A DNA stretch of 43,285 nt from a virus. The notes under the pieces were generated by a model. That model made no database searches. It saw nothing but the letters and a program-made list of their open reading frames with translations, and had not been told where the DNA came from. The first letter of the stretch is position 1; each line of letters opens with the position of its first letter. The position numbers and the translations under genes are program-made. Positions 13,105 to 21,172 of this stretch are shown one piece after another. The stretch lies in IMG/VR virus record IMGVR_UViG_3300039210_000339, positions 1 through 43,285 of that record, one strand, 5' to 3'.

Positions 13105-15276
13105 ATGGAACTCCTGCTAATTAAAACACCTTACGAAATAAATTTTTCCGGTAACCCGGTGGCATTTTCATTTGCCATCACTCCGTACAGATCTGCAGAG
13201 CAACAATTAAATCTTACAATAATTGTGCGCACAGAAATTGAAGAAGTTTTTGGCAGCAATATTTTTATTGAAGCAAAAGAATCTGTGTACAGCCCGTTAA
13301 AAGATGGATCACTAACAACGCCGCTGCAAACGGTTTTGCGCAGTTATCTCACACAATATATTCCACCACTTGCGCAGGCGCTGGCAATAAATATTACAGG
13401 CCAGGTAAAACGTTTTCGCATTACATATCGTTTGCTGAATGATAATGTACTCGTTAACGGATCAGTAAATACCAGCGATATTTTTTATGTTATAAAAGGA
13501 GGCATGAGCTTCCAGGAGTGGCACCCGAATAAATATTTTACACAGGTGATCGTGAATGATAAACCGTTCCTTCGCTTTGCTGCAAAAAGAGAAAAAGTTT
13601 TTGCATCAGAAAATAAATACCTCTCCTGGTTGTATCCGTACGATGATGATCTTGATCAAAATATTTATTACAACATCGGTTTTAATGATGGCACAGAATT
13701 GGGCGAAACATTATTTGCAACTCTTCCATCAGTAAAATGGCAATTAAATATTACGCCTGCAGGCTTTGATCAACTTGCATTAGGTCCGCTTGTACCGGTT
13801 GATAAATACGCAGTGTGGTACAGCGTTTCAGTAAAAAATACAAATGATGTTGTTATCTGCAACGCACAAAAATTTTATTTAGATTATCGGCAATTTTATA
13901 AAACAAGCGATCTTCTTTTTACATCCTCGATCGGCGGAATTGAAACCGTAAGGCTTCGCGGAATTATTGATGCACAAACAGAATATGAAAGAATTAATGC
14001 AGATCGTGTAACAGCGCCTGAATATTTTTCTCATGGAATTATTGATACCGCCAATGAAAATATTTTTAATGCTGAGCTGGAAAAATTTACCGGTGATACA
14101 GGTTTTCTTCCCCTTGATGCGCTCGACCGGTTGCGTGACCTTGTGAATAATAAAAATGTTTTCGAAATAAAAAACAACAGGCTTGTACCGGTAAATATTG
14201 TTAGTAAAAATGATAAATGGTACACCAACAAACAAAGTCTTTATTCGCACATTGTAGAGTGGCAGAATGCATTTAAAAACGAATACTACTCGCCTGCAGG
14301 AACGATCAACACAGGCGTGTGCCCGGCAGTAGAAAAATTGCAGGTACGGCAAACCGGCAGCGACAAACTTACCATCGCCTGGGCTTTGGAAACCGGTTAC
14401 GATAAAATTGAAATTGTTATTGATAACGGCACCACCCGGGAAACTTTTATTGCCTTAGGCAATCATGGCCAGGTAGAAAGATTATTTGTAAACCCTGCAC
14501 CTGCAGGCGGTACAGCAAATGTTTCTGTAGAAGCAAAAACAATTTGTAATGATCTGGTAGATCCCGCAGACAAAGGGCCTAAAACAACGATTGTAATTTT
14601 AGTAAGCGCAAACGTTGCACCAATAGCTAATGATGATTATTATTCATTAGTCCGTGGTTATACAACAGATGTAATTTTAAAAGGCAGTGTGTTGGCAAAT
14701 GATTATGATGCCAATGGAGATCCCGTGGCCGTGATACCCAATAGCGGTGCAACATTGAAGGGCGGAACATACAATATTGATGCTGCCGGCATTATTACCT
14801 ACAGGCCGCCATCCGGTGCATTTACCGGCGTTGATAATTTTATTTACACAGTCACTGAAACATCCGGAGCAACGCCGTTAACAGCATTAGCAGTGGTTTA
14901 TATAACAGTTGGTAGCGGCATCACCGGCCCTACCGGTATTGTGTATGTAAAACAAACTGTTCGCAATTCGCAAACAATTTTATTATCTTTATTTAGTCGA
15001 CAAGACAATGGCGAGGTATGGCTTGAATATTACAGCGATGCCGCAGGCACACAGCCTTTAGATGTTACCGGCCTTGGCCTTACAGTTAATGTAGATAATG
15101 AAATACAGATAGAGCATGTAAGCGATGTTACAACACACCTTGTAATAAATGCAGTAGGTATAGATCAAAGAATTTATACAGGCTGGCTATTTAGAGACCT
15201 TAGAAGAGATGGTCAACACGTTCATGATTTTGTTTATTATTTTTTAAAGCCCGGTGTAGGTTACCAGGTAATATAA
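13105..15276 (+). CDS. large tail protein with Ig/cadherin-like C-terminal domains
   Basis: 723 residues. The first 400 are beta-rich and unrecognised (contains GGMSFQEWHPNKYF). About residues 405-500 look like a fibronectin type III-like domain (VEKLQVRQTGSDKLTIAWAL). Residues about 502-603 are a cadherin-like / VCBS-type domain (APIANDDYYS ... SVLANDYDANGDP ... FTGVDNFIYTVTE). The last 110 residues form another beta region. Such domains on phage tails bind cell-surface carbohydrate. It ends the tail operon. No signal peptide, consistent with a virion protein. Confidence 0.7.
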   Translation: MELLLIKTPYEINFSGNPVAFSFAITPYRSAEQQLNLTIIVRTEIEEVFGSNIFIEAKESVYSPLKDGSLTTPLQTVLRSYLTQYIPPLAQALAINITGQVKRFRITYRLLNDNVLVNGSVNTSDIFYVIKGGMSFQEWHPNKYFTQVIVNDKPFLRFAAKREKVFASENKYLSWLYPYDDDLDQNIYYNIGFNDGTELGETLFATLPSVKWQLNITPAGFDQLALGPLVPVDKYAVWYSVSVKNTNDVVICNAQKFYLDYRQFYKTSDLLFTSSIGGIETVRLRGIIDAQTEYERINADRVTAPEYFSHGIIDTANENIFNAELEKFTGDTGFLPLDALDRLRDLVNNKNVFEIKNNRLVPVNIVSKNDKWYTNKQSLYSHIVEWQNAFKNEYYSPAGTINTGVCPAVEKLQVRQTGSDKLTIAWALETGYDKIEIVIDNGTTRETFIALGNHGQVERLFVNPAPAGGTANVSVEAKTICNDLVDPADKGPKTTIVILVSANVAPIANDDYYSLVRGYTTDVILKGSVLANDYDANGDPVAVIPNSGATLKGGTYNIDAAGIITYRPPSGAFTGVDNFIYTVTETSGATPLTALAVVYITVGSGITGPTGIVYVKQTVRNSQTILLSLFSRQDNGEVWLEYYSDAAGTQPLDVTGLGLTVNVDNEIQIEHVSDVTTHLVINAVGIDQRIYTGWLFRDLRRDGQHVHDFVYYFLKPGVGYQVI

Positions 15277-15280
15277 GTTT

Positions 15281-15316
15281 CTTCGTCATTGCGAGGAGGC
15301 ACGACGAAGCAATCTC
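15281..15316. repeat. REP-like element
   Basis: CTTCGTC (15281-15287) and GACGAAG (15303-15309) are inverted arms around CATTGCGAGGAGG, followed by CAATCTC. This CGTCATTGCGAGG...GAAGCAATCTC type is a widespread bacterial intergenic repeat. It lies at the boundary between the tail operon and the DUF4468 gene. Confidence 0.65.
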
Positions 15317-15358
15317 ATATCAGCAATAAAAATTGTATTTTGTATAAAATATAATTTT

Positions 15359-15898
15359 ATGATCAGGATCTTGACATTACTATTTTTTGTTCCTCTTTTT
15401 TGTTCTGCACAGGATGTACTTCCAAAAAATGTAGAGGGTAAATATGAATTTACAGAAGTGGTAAACGTTGACAGCGCAAACGCTGATAAACTTTACAGCC
15501 GTGCAAAAATATTTATTGTAGATGCATTTAAATCGGGCAAGGATGTTACGCAATTAAATGATGATGCAAGCAAAACCGTGATCGGAAAAGGAATAATTCA
15601 GATCTCTTTTAAAAGTTTAATAGGCTCTGCTGATAAGAAGCTTGTAAATTTTAAATTAACGATCCAATGTAAAGATGGTCGTTATAAATACACGCTAACA
15701 AATTTTGTTCTTGAAATGATTGGGCCTAATTATAATGACAGCGCCCCATTGGAAGATGAAGAGAGAATTAAAAAGCACATGCTCGGAAAAAAACAAACCG
15801 CAGAACTTTTCGATCAACTTAATGAAAAAATAAAAGCATTGATCACAAATCTAAAAAATACAATGGCTGGCAAAACTTCAAGCACTAAGGATTGGTGA
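15359..15898 (+). CDS. secreted DUF4468-type protein
   Basis: 179 residues. Signal peptide with hydrophobic residues 4-14 and cleavage at FCSAQ (about residue 18). The mature N-terminal half (KYEFTEVVNVDSANADKLYS ... TVIGKGIIQISF) matches the DUF4468 family, Bacteroidetes secreted or lipoprotein-like proteins with a TBP-like fold and unknown role. It is host-like cargo placed just outside the tail operon, after a REP-like element. Its 3' end overlaps the convergent BRCT gene by 14 bp. Confidence 0.75.
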   Translation: MIRILTLLFFVPLFCSAQDVLPKNVEGKYEFTEVVNVDSANADKLYSRAKIFIVDAFKSGKDVTQLNDDASKTVIGKGIIQISFKSLIGSADKKLVNFKLTIQCKDGRYKYTLTNFVLEMIGPNYNDSAPLEDEERIKKHMLGKKQTAELFDQLNEKIKALITNLKNTMAGKTSSTKDW

Positions 15899-16259
15899 TT
15901 CCAATTAAATGCAGGTATGGTAAAGTTTCCAGATTAAAAACTCTTTCATTCATCACAACTAATAATTTACCAGAGGCAAGTATATCAATTACTTTTTCCA
16001 TCTTGGATGGTCCGGGCTTTTTACCGATTACTACAACATCTGTTTTACCACTCACCTGCTGATCTACATCACCGCCTAATGTTTGCACAAGGTATGCTGC
16101 AGTTTGCCTGTCCCATCCTTCGAGATCGCCGGTAAAAACTACTTTCTGTTTATAAAATGGATTCCCTACCGGAGCGTTCTCTGGCTTACAAACCAAAAAA
16201 GAAGGACCCAATTGTTTGTATTCAAATTGTGTAAGCATGCATTCATATTTAAAAATCAA
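15885..16259 (-). CDS. BRCT-domain protein
   Basis: 124 residues (or 117 from the ATG at 16238). A BRCT domain covers about residues 30-105: KVVFTGDLEGWDRQTAAYLV, then LGGDVDQQVSGKTDVVVIG and LVVMNERVF. The GG turn and TDVVVIG strand are typical of the BRCT of NAD-dependent DNA ligases and replication factor C. As a stand-alone domain it may bind DNA ends or nicks. It lies downstream of the repressor in the same direction, so it may be expressed in the lysogen. Confidence 0.8.
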   Translation of the reverse strand: MIFKYECMLTQFEYKQLGPSFLVCKPENAPVGNPFYKQKVVFTGDLEGWDRQTAAYLVQTLGGDVDQQVSGKTDVVVIGKKPGPSKMEKVIDILASGKLLVVMNERVFNLETLPYLHLIGITNP

Positions 16260-16304
16260 AACTTAATTGTTTGTGCGTAGTAACTTTGCGCCTCCATACA
16301 ACTC

Positions 16305-16697
16305 TCAAGCAGTTTTTTTGTGCGCAGGTTTTACCAATGTAGAAATAGTTGCCTGCTGGCTTTCAATAGTTCGTTGCTGGCTCTGCAGCAATTCGACAAG
16401 CGTTTCTTTATTTATATAAATGCCCTGTTCTTCTGCAACAGTATTTTTTTTGAAAGTATTAACATGATCTTTTTTTGGTGATTGTTTCCATTTATAAAGA
16501 TCGATACCGAGGCCTTTTAATTTTAATTTTAGATCATAATCCAATACTCCGTTATTAGCCTCTGCCTTACGTTTCAGCCGGTTAAGATGTTGTCGACTCA
16601 TGCCAATAAATGCAACAAATTCTTCTATGGTTTTATAGTCAAATTTGATTATGAGATTAAGTAAATCTAATTCCGTTTCTAAATTATTAACACCCAT
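16305..16697 (-). CDS. phage repressor-like HTH protein
   Basis: 130 residues. An N-terminal helix-turn-helix region at about residues 15-60 (TIEEFVAFIGMSRQHLNRLK) is followed by a linker and a glutamine-rich coiled coil (LLQSQQRTIESQQATISTLV) suited to dimerisation. No peptidase domain, so RecA-driven self-cleavage is unlikely; inactivation by the antirepressor at 3481 is a better fit. It is divergent from the Cro-like gene at 16802 across a cluster of operator-like boxes. This is the likely lysogeny repressor. Confidence 0.7.
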   Translation of the reverse strand: MGVNNLETELDLLNLIIKFDYKTIEEFVAFIGMSRQHLNRLKRKAEANNGVLDYDLKLKLKGLGIDLYKWKQSPKKDHVNTFKKNTVAEEQGIYINKETLVELLQSQQRTIESQQATISTLVKPAHKKTA

Positions 16698-16710
16698 GTG
16701 GATAAATTAA

Positions 16711-16790
16711 TTATGTTACAATGTGGAACATATCGGAATATTATGTTACGTTTGTTTCCGTTATGATTTTGTAACGTAAACGTAATATAA
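16711..16790. promoter_or_regulatory. lysogeny-switch operators
   Basis: Boxes: TATGTTACA (about 16713), TATGTTACGTTT (16742-16753) and GTAACGTAAACGTAATA (16771-16787). The second is the inverted form of AAACGTAATATA (16778-16789) with one mismatch. The array lies between the divergent repressor and Cro-like genes. Related boxes recur at 4614-4712. Confidence 0.6.
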
Positions 16791-16801
16791 AACTTTTAAT
16801 A

Positions 16802-17014
16802 ATGCAAATAGCCGGAAGGATGGTAAACGTGGGAGAGGAAGAAATTAACAATTGGAAAACTTATTTCAACCTACAAGGCACCAAAACACATTTTGAACGC
16901 AATAAAAAAACACCACGTCAAACCTTGTTGCGGGTACTAAATACTGGTACAGGAAAAGAAAGTGTAATAAAAAAAATAAGGGCTTACATGCTTAAACAAT
17001 CCCAAACCGCTTAG
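16802..17014 (+). CDS. Cro-like small DNA-binding protein
   Basis: 70 residues. The segment TPRQTLLRVLNTGTGKESVIKKIRAYM resembles the recognition-helix end of small Bacteroidetes phage HTH proteins (tPRQTvsRvLN...KIR). It is the first gene rightward of the repressor operators, the classical Cro position. Its stop overlaps the next start by one base. Confidence 0.6.
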   Translation: MQIAGRMVNVGEEEINNWKTYFNLQGTKTHFERNKKTPRQTLLRVLNTGTGKESVIKKIRAYMLKQSQTA

Positions 17015-17400
17015 TGCTTACACTCCACTATACGGTAAATGCAAACGGCAAACTCTTTAACGATTGCTTTAATGATATAAGGCCCAGCCAGGAGTTTTAT
17101 CATCCCGGCGCTGAGGCACAAATAATTTACAAAAGCATGAACATGGGCATAGGAAAAATAATTGCAGTGCGCACATTTCCTTTTAGCAAGATCAGTGATC
17201 TGCTGTCATATTTAAACATTGGCCATCATGCTGCCTACCAGGCAGAAATGTTAAAAAGATACAATCACGGATCTGTAACTCCCGATTTTAAACTTGATCA
17301 ATTAGTAATTGCATACACGCAAAGAAATTATGAAGTACAGAGCGAACTATTAACCGAGTGGTGGAAATCTAAAACCCCTGCTGATCATGAAAATGCTTAA
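17014..17400 (+). CDS. hypothetical early protein
   Basis: 128 residues, starting at a GTG that shares one base with the previous TAG. Soluble, mixed fold (MLTLHYTVNANGKLFNDCFN). No recognised family. Early operon. Confidence 0.55.
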   Translation: MLTLHYTVNANGKLFNDCFNDIRPSQEFYHPGAEAQIIYKSMNMGIGKIIAVRTFPFSKISDLLSYLNIGHHAAYQAEMLKRYNHGSVTPDFKLDQLVIAYTQRNYEVQSELLTEWWKSKTPADHENA

Positions 17401-17420
17401 ACTATTAAAACTTTTATTTT

Positions 17421-17873
17421 ATGCTATATAATTTTATCGAAACTCAAATTACCGATTGCTATGTATCGCCAAACCTTTGCCAACAGCTTGTTATAGCAGG
17501 CTTTGATATTGAAACGGCATACAGTTGGAAAATTTTTCCCACTGTATGTTATATAGATGTAACACAAAGGTTTGATCCCGATGATTATTATACAGGTTTG
17601 CAGGAAATAGAAAAATTAAATCCTGCTGATTGCATATTGCCGGCATTTTCAATTAAGGATTGCGAAAAATTTTTACCCGAACTGCTGCTTACCACCCGGC
17701 AATTTGAATACACCGCATCACTCACAAATATTTATTCAGAAGTTGAAGAGGCCGTTGCTAACCGGTTGCCGGATGTGTTTGCGCAATTGCTGTTGAATGC
17801 ATTAAAAAAGAGGGCCATTAGCATAGAAAAAATAATGCAGAATTACGGAAGGGAGTGCACAAAAAAGTCTTAA
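17421..17873 (+). CDS. hypothetical early protein
   Basis: 150 residues, acidic, starting MLYNFIETQITDCYVSPNLC, with a helical C-terminal half (EVEEAVANRLPDVFAQLLLN). No recognised family. Early operon. Confidence 0.6.
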   Translation: MLYNFIETQITDCYVSPNLCQQLVIAGFDIETAYSWKIFPTVCYIDVTQRFDPDDYYTGLQEIEKLNPADCILPAFSIKDCEKFLPELLLTTRQFEYTASLTNIYSEVEEAVANRLPDVFAQLLLNALKKRAISIEKIMQNYGRECTKKS

Positions 17874-17891
17874 TCATAAACCAAAATAAAA

Positions 17892-18275
17892 ATGAAAAAA
17901 TTTAAAGTATTGTATGAACTGGATGGCCGAAAGTTTTTTTCTGAGGTTGCTGCTGAAACGGCAATGCAGGCACAGATGCGGGTACTAAACAAAATTAATT
18001 TTATTGAGATACAGGAAATGGAGCCACTACCAAAAAGAGATCCGCAATTACAAAATTCATTCATGGGAGCCATTGCGCTTGGATTATTATGCAGCGAACG
18101 CACCAGAATACAAATGAAACTGGATGATCTTCTGAAGATTCCGTATGATGATCAGCGATTCCTTTTTATCTATATAAGGGAGGCAAAACAAAAGATCCAA
18201 AATCTAACTGCAGAAATTGAAGAACTGCAAAAAAATAATCCTTCAATAAAAATGTTTAAAGCAAACATGCAATAA
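17892..18275 (+). CDS. hypothetical early protein with coiled coil
   Basis: 127 residues. A small N-terminal alpha/beta region (KFKVLYELDGRKFFSEVAAE) is followed by a coiled coil near the C-terminus (REAKQKIQNLTAEIEELQKN). The stop abuts the next ATG directly, so the Fis-like gene is translationally coupled to it. Confidence 0.6.
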   Translation: MKKFKVLYELDGRKFFSEVAAETAMQAQMRVLNKINFIEIQEMEPLPKRDPQLQNSFMGAIALGLLCSERTRIQMKLDDLLKIPYDDQRFLFIYIREAKQKIQNLTAEIEELQKNNPSIKMFKANMQ

Positions 18276-18473
18276 ATGGCGGAAGAAATTTTAAATATTG
18301 AACATCACATAAAGCACCTGGTAGTAAAAGCAATGAACAAATTTAAAAACAACAGGGCAGCAGCTGCTGAGGCATTGCAGATTTCACTAAGGCAGTTACA
18401 TATATACAAACGGCAATTCAATATTAAATACGATCCTTCGGACAACCAATATTTTTTAAAACAAAATAAGTGA
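18276..18473 (+). CDS. Fis-type helix-turn-helix protein
   Basis: 65 residues. About residues 10-50 (HIKHLVVKAMNKFKNNRAAA, then AEALQISLRQLHIYKRQF) match the HTH_8 / Fis C-terminal fold. It starts on the base after the previous stop. A small activator or nucleoid-type regulator in the early region is a candidate for switching on later genes. Confidence 0.7.
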   Translation: MAEEILNIEHHIKHLVVKAMNKFKNNRAAAAEALQISLRQLHIYKRQFNIKYDPSDNQYFLKQNK

Positions 18474-18475
18474 AG

Positions 18476-18583
18476 ATGAACATACTAATTTTTTTTGTGG
18501 CGATACTTTTTTTAATGGGTTACGCTCTTGCATTTTTAGTAAACCTGGCAAAGGATTTTAATGAGTGGTGTACAAAAAAATAA
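18476..18583 (+). CDS. 35-residue membrane peptide
   Basis: Starts 2 bases after the previous stop. One hydrophobic helix (about residues 3-24) then a polar end (NLAKDFNEWCTKK). Followed immediately by the tRNA gene. Too short for family assignment. Confidence 0.5.
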   Translation: MNILIFFVAILFLMGYALAFLVNLAKDFNEWCTKK

Positions 18584-18587
18584 CAAC

Positions 18588-18660
18588 AGCGCCGTAGAGC
18601 AGCGGTAGCTCACTGGACTCATACTCCAGGGGTCGGCAGTTCGAATCTGCCCGGCGCAAC
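18588..18660 (+). tRNA. tRNA-Met (CAT anticodon)
   Basis: A complete cloverleaf. Acceptor AGCGCCG pairs with CGGCGC (position 1 is an A-A mismatch with position 72), TA at 8-9, D stem GAGC/GCTC, anticodon stem CTGGA/TCCAG around loop CTCATAC, variable GGGTC, T stem GGCAG/CTGCC around TTCGAAT. No CCA end encoded. The CAT anticodon could also be read as tRNA-Ile after lysidine modification. It sits in the plus-strand early operon, 4 bases after a small gene. Confidence 0.9.
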
Positions 18661-18684
18661 TAACAAACAATAAAATAAAAAACT

Positions 18685-18984
18685 ATGGCAACTAACAATG
18701 CAGATAAAACAGGGCAGCTTGTTGTATCTAAAAAATCAGTATTTGTTCCTGCAGGTATAAAAGACCAGCACCAGGACACGCATAAATTTATTGCAGGTGA
18801 TGGAGAGATAGTAGTGCAGCTTTCCAACTTTACACGGCAAAGCAAATTTTTTAACGTACACATAGAAGAAGTAGATGCAAATGGAAAAAGTTTTTCCACA
18901 CCTGCAAAAACCGAAGTAAAAAACAAGGTTGAAAAACCCGCTGCAAAACCCGCTGATGAAAAAATGGAAGAGATTATAAAATAA
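18685..18984 (+). CDS. hypothetical early protein with Lys/Pro/Ala tail
   Basis: 99 residues. The first 65 or so may form a small beta-domain (GQLVVSKKSVFVPAGIKDQH, EIVVQLSNF). The rest is a disordered tail with KPAAKPADEK. It follows the tRNA. It could be an accessory replication protein, but no family is recognised. Confidence 0.6.
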   Translation: MATNNADKTGQLVVSKKSVFVPAGIKDQHQDTHKFIAGDGEIVVQLSNFTRQSKFFNVHIEEVDANGKSFSTPAKTEVKNKVEKPAAKPADEKMEEIIK

Positions 18985-19022
18985 AGATCACGGCGAAGCA
19001 TTTGCCAGTATCCATTATCGCT

Positions 19023-19060
19023 GTATGTGGTGGCACATACTACTGCCGTGTAAGTGCGGC
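19023..19060. repeat. tandem hairpins before a small gene
   Basis: GTATGTG-gtgg-CACATAC (19023-19040) is a perfect 7-bp hairpin. GCCG...CGGC (19045-19060) follows, then AATTTTTAAA and the start at 19079. Similar hairpin plus AT-run leaders precede the genes at 20641 and 20954. Confidence 0.45.
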
Positions 19061-19078
19061 AATTTTTAAATCTAAATT

Positions 19079-19177
19079 ATGCAAGAAAATTTTTACGACA
19101 ACGATGTGCTCAGCTTCCTGATGGGATTGTGTGTTGGTTTTTCACTTGGACTTATTATAGCGGCTATTATATTATGA
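19079..19177 (+). CDS. 32-residue membrane peptide
   Basis: Polar N-terminus (MQENFYDNDVLSFLMG) followed by one hydrophobic helix to the end. Its stop overlaps the start of the primase gene (ATGA), so the primase is translationally coupled to it. Confidence 0.5.
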   Translation: MQENFYDNDVLSFLMGLCVGFSLGLIIAAIIL

Positions 19178-20277
19178 TAAAACAAAACTCCATAGAAGAG
19201 CTCCGCAACAAATGTGATATCACAGATGTTGTAAATAAATATACTGTTGTAAAACGTGATATGGCCTGCTGTCCCTTTCATGATGAGAGAACGGCAAGCT
19301 TTAAAATATACCCGGCAAAACAAACCTATAAATGTTTTGGCTGTGGCGAAAGTGGCGATGTGTTTAAGCTCATCATGAAAAAAGAGAATTTAAATTTTGT
19401 GGAAGCTGCAGAATATTTAGCAGCCGCCGCCGGCATCGGGCTGGAGTATGATCAGCAGAGCCAGCAGGAAGCCCAGGAAATAAAAGATGAGCGCAAAGAA
19501 ATGCTCGCCATTGCAGAATGGGCAAATAAAAAATACATCACATCATTGGTGCAACTACCGGATGATGCTGCCGCCATAGAATATTTAAATGTGAGGGGCT
19601 ACAGTCGCGAAAGAGCAACAGCCTGGGATCTTGGCTTTGCCCCGGATGACTGGAAATTTATCACAACTCCGCTGATCAACATGGGTAAACTAATGGATGC
19701 AATAAAAACCGGGTTGGTTTATTCCCGTGATGGAAAGAACTGGGATTTTTATCGCACCAGGATAACCATACCAATCCATGATCACAATGGTATTGTAGTC
19801 GGCTTAGCCGGGCGGCTTATCCCTCCCCCACCGGGGGAGACGGAGGGGGCAAAGCAGCCCAAATATTTAAACCCGGTAGAGAGCCTTATTTACAGCAAGA
19901 AGAAAATTTGGTACGGGCTATGGCAGGCACAAAAAGCGATAAAGGAAGAAAAGTTTTGTTACGTGGTAGAAGGATATTTTGATGTGCATGCCATGCAGGA
20001 TAATGGAATGCTCAACACCATTGCCGCCTGCGGTACAGAGGTTGATGACAGCCAGATAAAGTTTTTAAAAAGATACACCGAGCGTGTAGTGATAGCATTT
20101 GATGGTGACGGGCCAGGGACAAAAAAACAAATGCTGCTGATCAATATTTTTTTACAAAACAATTTTAAAGTTGATGTGCTTGTACTTCCCCAAGGGAAGG
20201 ACCCGGATGAATATATAAATGAATTATTAAAGATCCCGCAGGCGGCGGTTGACGAAACATATATGGTCAGGAGTTAA
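19174..20277 (+). CDS. DnaG-type primase with CHC2 zinc finger and TOPRIM
   Basis: 367 residues from the ATG at 19174, chosen because it overlaps the upstream small gene as ATGA and begins the DnaG-like IEELRNKCDITDVV. Upstream codons are not DnaG-like. The CHC2 zinc finger is C33-x2-H36 ... C54-x2-C57. The catalytic N-domain follows. A TOPRIM region at about 260-345 has VVEGYFDVHAM (Glu about 265) and AFDGDGPG (Asp about 310 and 312). The usual helicase-binding C-terminal domain is absent. It should lay RNA primers for phage replication with the helicase at 24723. A 10-codon palindromic insertion lies at 19821-19850. Confidence 0.9.
   Translation: MIKQNSIEELRNKCDITDVVNKYTVVKRDMACCPFHDERTASFKIYPAKQTYKCFGCGESGDVFKLIMKKENLNFVEAAEYLAAAAGIGLEYDQQSQQEAQEIKDERKEMLAIAEWANKKYITSLVQLPDDAAAIEYLNVRGYSRERATAWDLGFAPDDWKFITTPLINMGKLMDAIKTGLVYSRDGKNWDFYRTRITIPIHDHNGIVVGLAGRLIPPPPGETEGAKQPKYLNPVESLIYSKKKIWYGLWQAQKAIKEEKFCYVVEGYFDVHAMQDNGMLNTIAACGTEVDDSQIKFLKRYTERVVIAFDGDGPGTKKQMLLINIFLQNNFKVDVLVLPQGKDPDEYINELLKIPQAAVDETYMVRS
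19821..19850. repeat. in-frame GC-rich palindromic insertion in primase
   Basis: CCCCCACCGGGGG followed by AGACGGAGGGGGC, 30 bp in all. It is the same family as the intergenic copies at 8111 and 41783. It encodes PPPPGETEGA between GRLI and KQPKYLNP, where DnaG proteins normally have a short loop. Confidence 0.7.
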
Positions 20278-20315
20278 ATTTTCTTACTGCAAAAATCACA
20301 AATAAAAAAATAATT

Positions 20316-20597
20316 ATGGACTACTTCAGCTACATCAGTTACACATTATCAATGTCAAATAAATTAGAGAAAGCAATCTACGAATTTATAAAAACCAAAG
20401 AACGGAAGGTAGTTGATGGGATAGATATTTTTCAATTCCGTAGTGATATCATTGCTGGAATAAAAAAATTAAACCAAGAGCATCCAAGATGCAAACCACG
20501 CAATGTAGAGTGGTATCAGCCAGAGAAAAAAAAGGGTGATTGGTTTTTACATGGTGTTGGATTTTGTACACTTGTTTTATACGCAACAAAAATTTAA
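20316..20597 (+). CDS. hypothetical early protein
   Basis: 93 residues. An alternative start is the ATG at 20352 (MSNKLEKAIYEF). Basic, with a hydrophobic C-terminal end (FLHGVGFCTLVLYATKI). No recognised family. Confidence 0.5.
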   Translation: MDYFSYISYTLSMSNKLEKAIYEFIKTKERKVVDGIDIFQFRSDIIAGIKKLNQEHPRCKPRNVEWYQPEKKKGDWFLHGVGFCTLVLYATKI

Positions 20598-20610
20598 ACT
20601 TTTAAGCCCG

Positions 20611-20628
20611 GCCACTGCTAAGTGTGGC
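20611..20628. repeat. GCCAC/GTGGC hairpin before a gene
   Basis: GCCAC (20611-20615) pairs with GTGGC (20624-20628), 13 bases before the start at 20641. Same type as 20922-20941. Confidence 0.4.
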
Positions 20629-20640
20629 GAATATATAATT

Positions 20641-20910
20641 ATGACAGACGCAAATCTGGCCACAGGTGAAGGCCTTAAAAAAACAATTGACAAGATCACC
20701 GCCATACAGGCAAAAAATGCAGCGGCAGGAAGTAAAGGAGTTGTTCTTGTTACTGATGCAACTGACGAGGTATTGGCATCAGAAGCAAATTTAATAGAAG
20801 TGCTTGGCGATAGTGCTTACAATACGCTTGCCGCAAATGCACTAACAGCATTGAACACAGCGCTTGTTGATGCAAAAACAACAGCCAACACGGCTTACGC
20901 TGCATTGTAA
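20641..20910 (+). CDS. alanine-rich hypothetical protein
   Basis: 89 residues from the ATG at 20641; the longer frame upstream reads through the previous gene in another frame and is rejected. Helical and rich in Ala and Thr, especially at the end (ALNTALVDAKTTANTAYAAL). No recognised family. Confidence 0.55.
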   Translation: MTDANLATGEGLKKTIDKITAIQAKNAAAGSKGVVLVTDATDEVLASEANLIEVLGDSAYNTLAANALTALNTALVDAKTTANTAYAAL

Positions 20911-20921
20911 ATTTTAACCGG

Positions 20922-20941
20922 GCCACCGGGTTACAGGTGGC
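20922..20941. repeat. GCCACC/GGTGGC hairpin before a gene
   Basis: GCCACC (20922-20927) pairs with GGTGGC (20936-20941) and is followed by AATTTTTATATT and the start at 20954. It could act as a terminator or as a start-proximal RNA structure. Confidence 0.45.
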
Positions 20942-20953
20942 AATTTTTATATT

Positions 20954-21172
20954 ATGGATGCAAATAATAAATTAAAAGAAGAGGTAGAAACATTCCTGTT
21001 GCAAGCGATGTCGGGAATAGACAAAGCTGTGCATGTGATGGTTCAAAAATTAAGTAGTGAAGAGTATGAAAAGGAGGTTGACACACTCATTAAAAGTAAT
21101 CGCGAAATTAAAAAGGTGTTGAATAAACACTTTGATTTTATTGCAAGAAAAAGAGGAACTATAAATGCCTGA
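20954..21172 (+). CDS. hypothetical protein, paralogue of 21445
   Basis: 72 residues, helical and acidic. It shares most of its sequence with the product at 21445 (KLKEEVE, LLQA-SGI, AVHV-VQKLS-EEY, SNREIKKVLNKHFDFIARK), so one arose by duplication. Function unknown. A 15-codon frame (ATG at 21165) overlaps its end. Confidence 0.6.
   Translation: MDANNKLKEEVETFLLQAMSGIDKAVHVMVQKLSSEEYEKEVDTLIKSNREIKKVLNKHFDFIARKRGTINA

Noticed and set aside
19054-19173. 40-codon upstream extension of the primase
   Set aside because: It overlaps a hairpin leader and a small gene in another frame; the DnaG-like sequence begins at the ATG at 19174.
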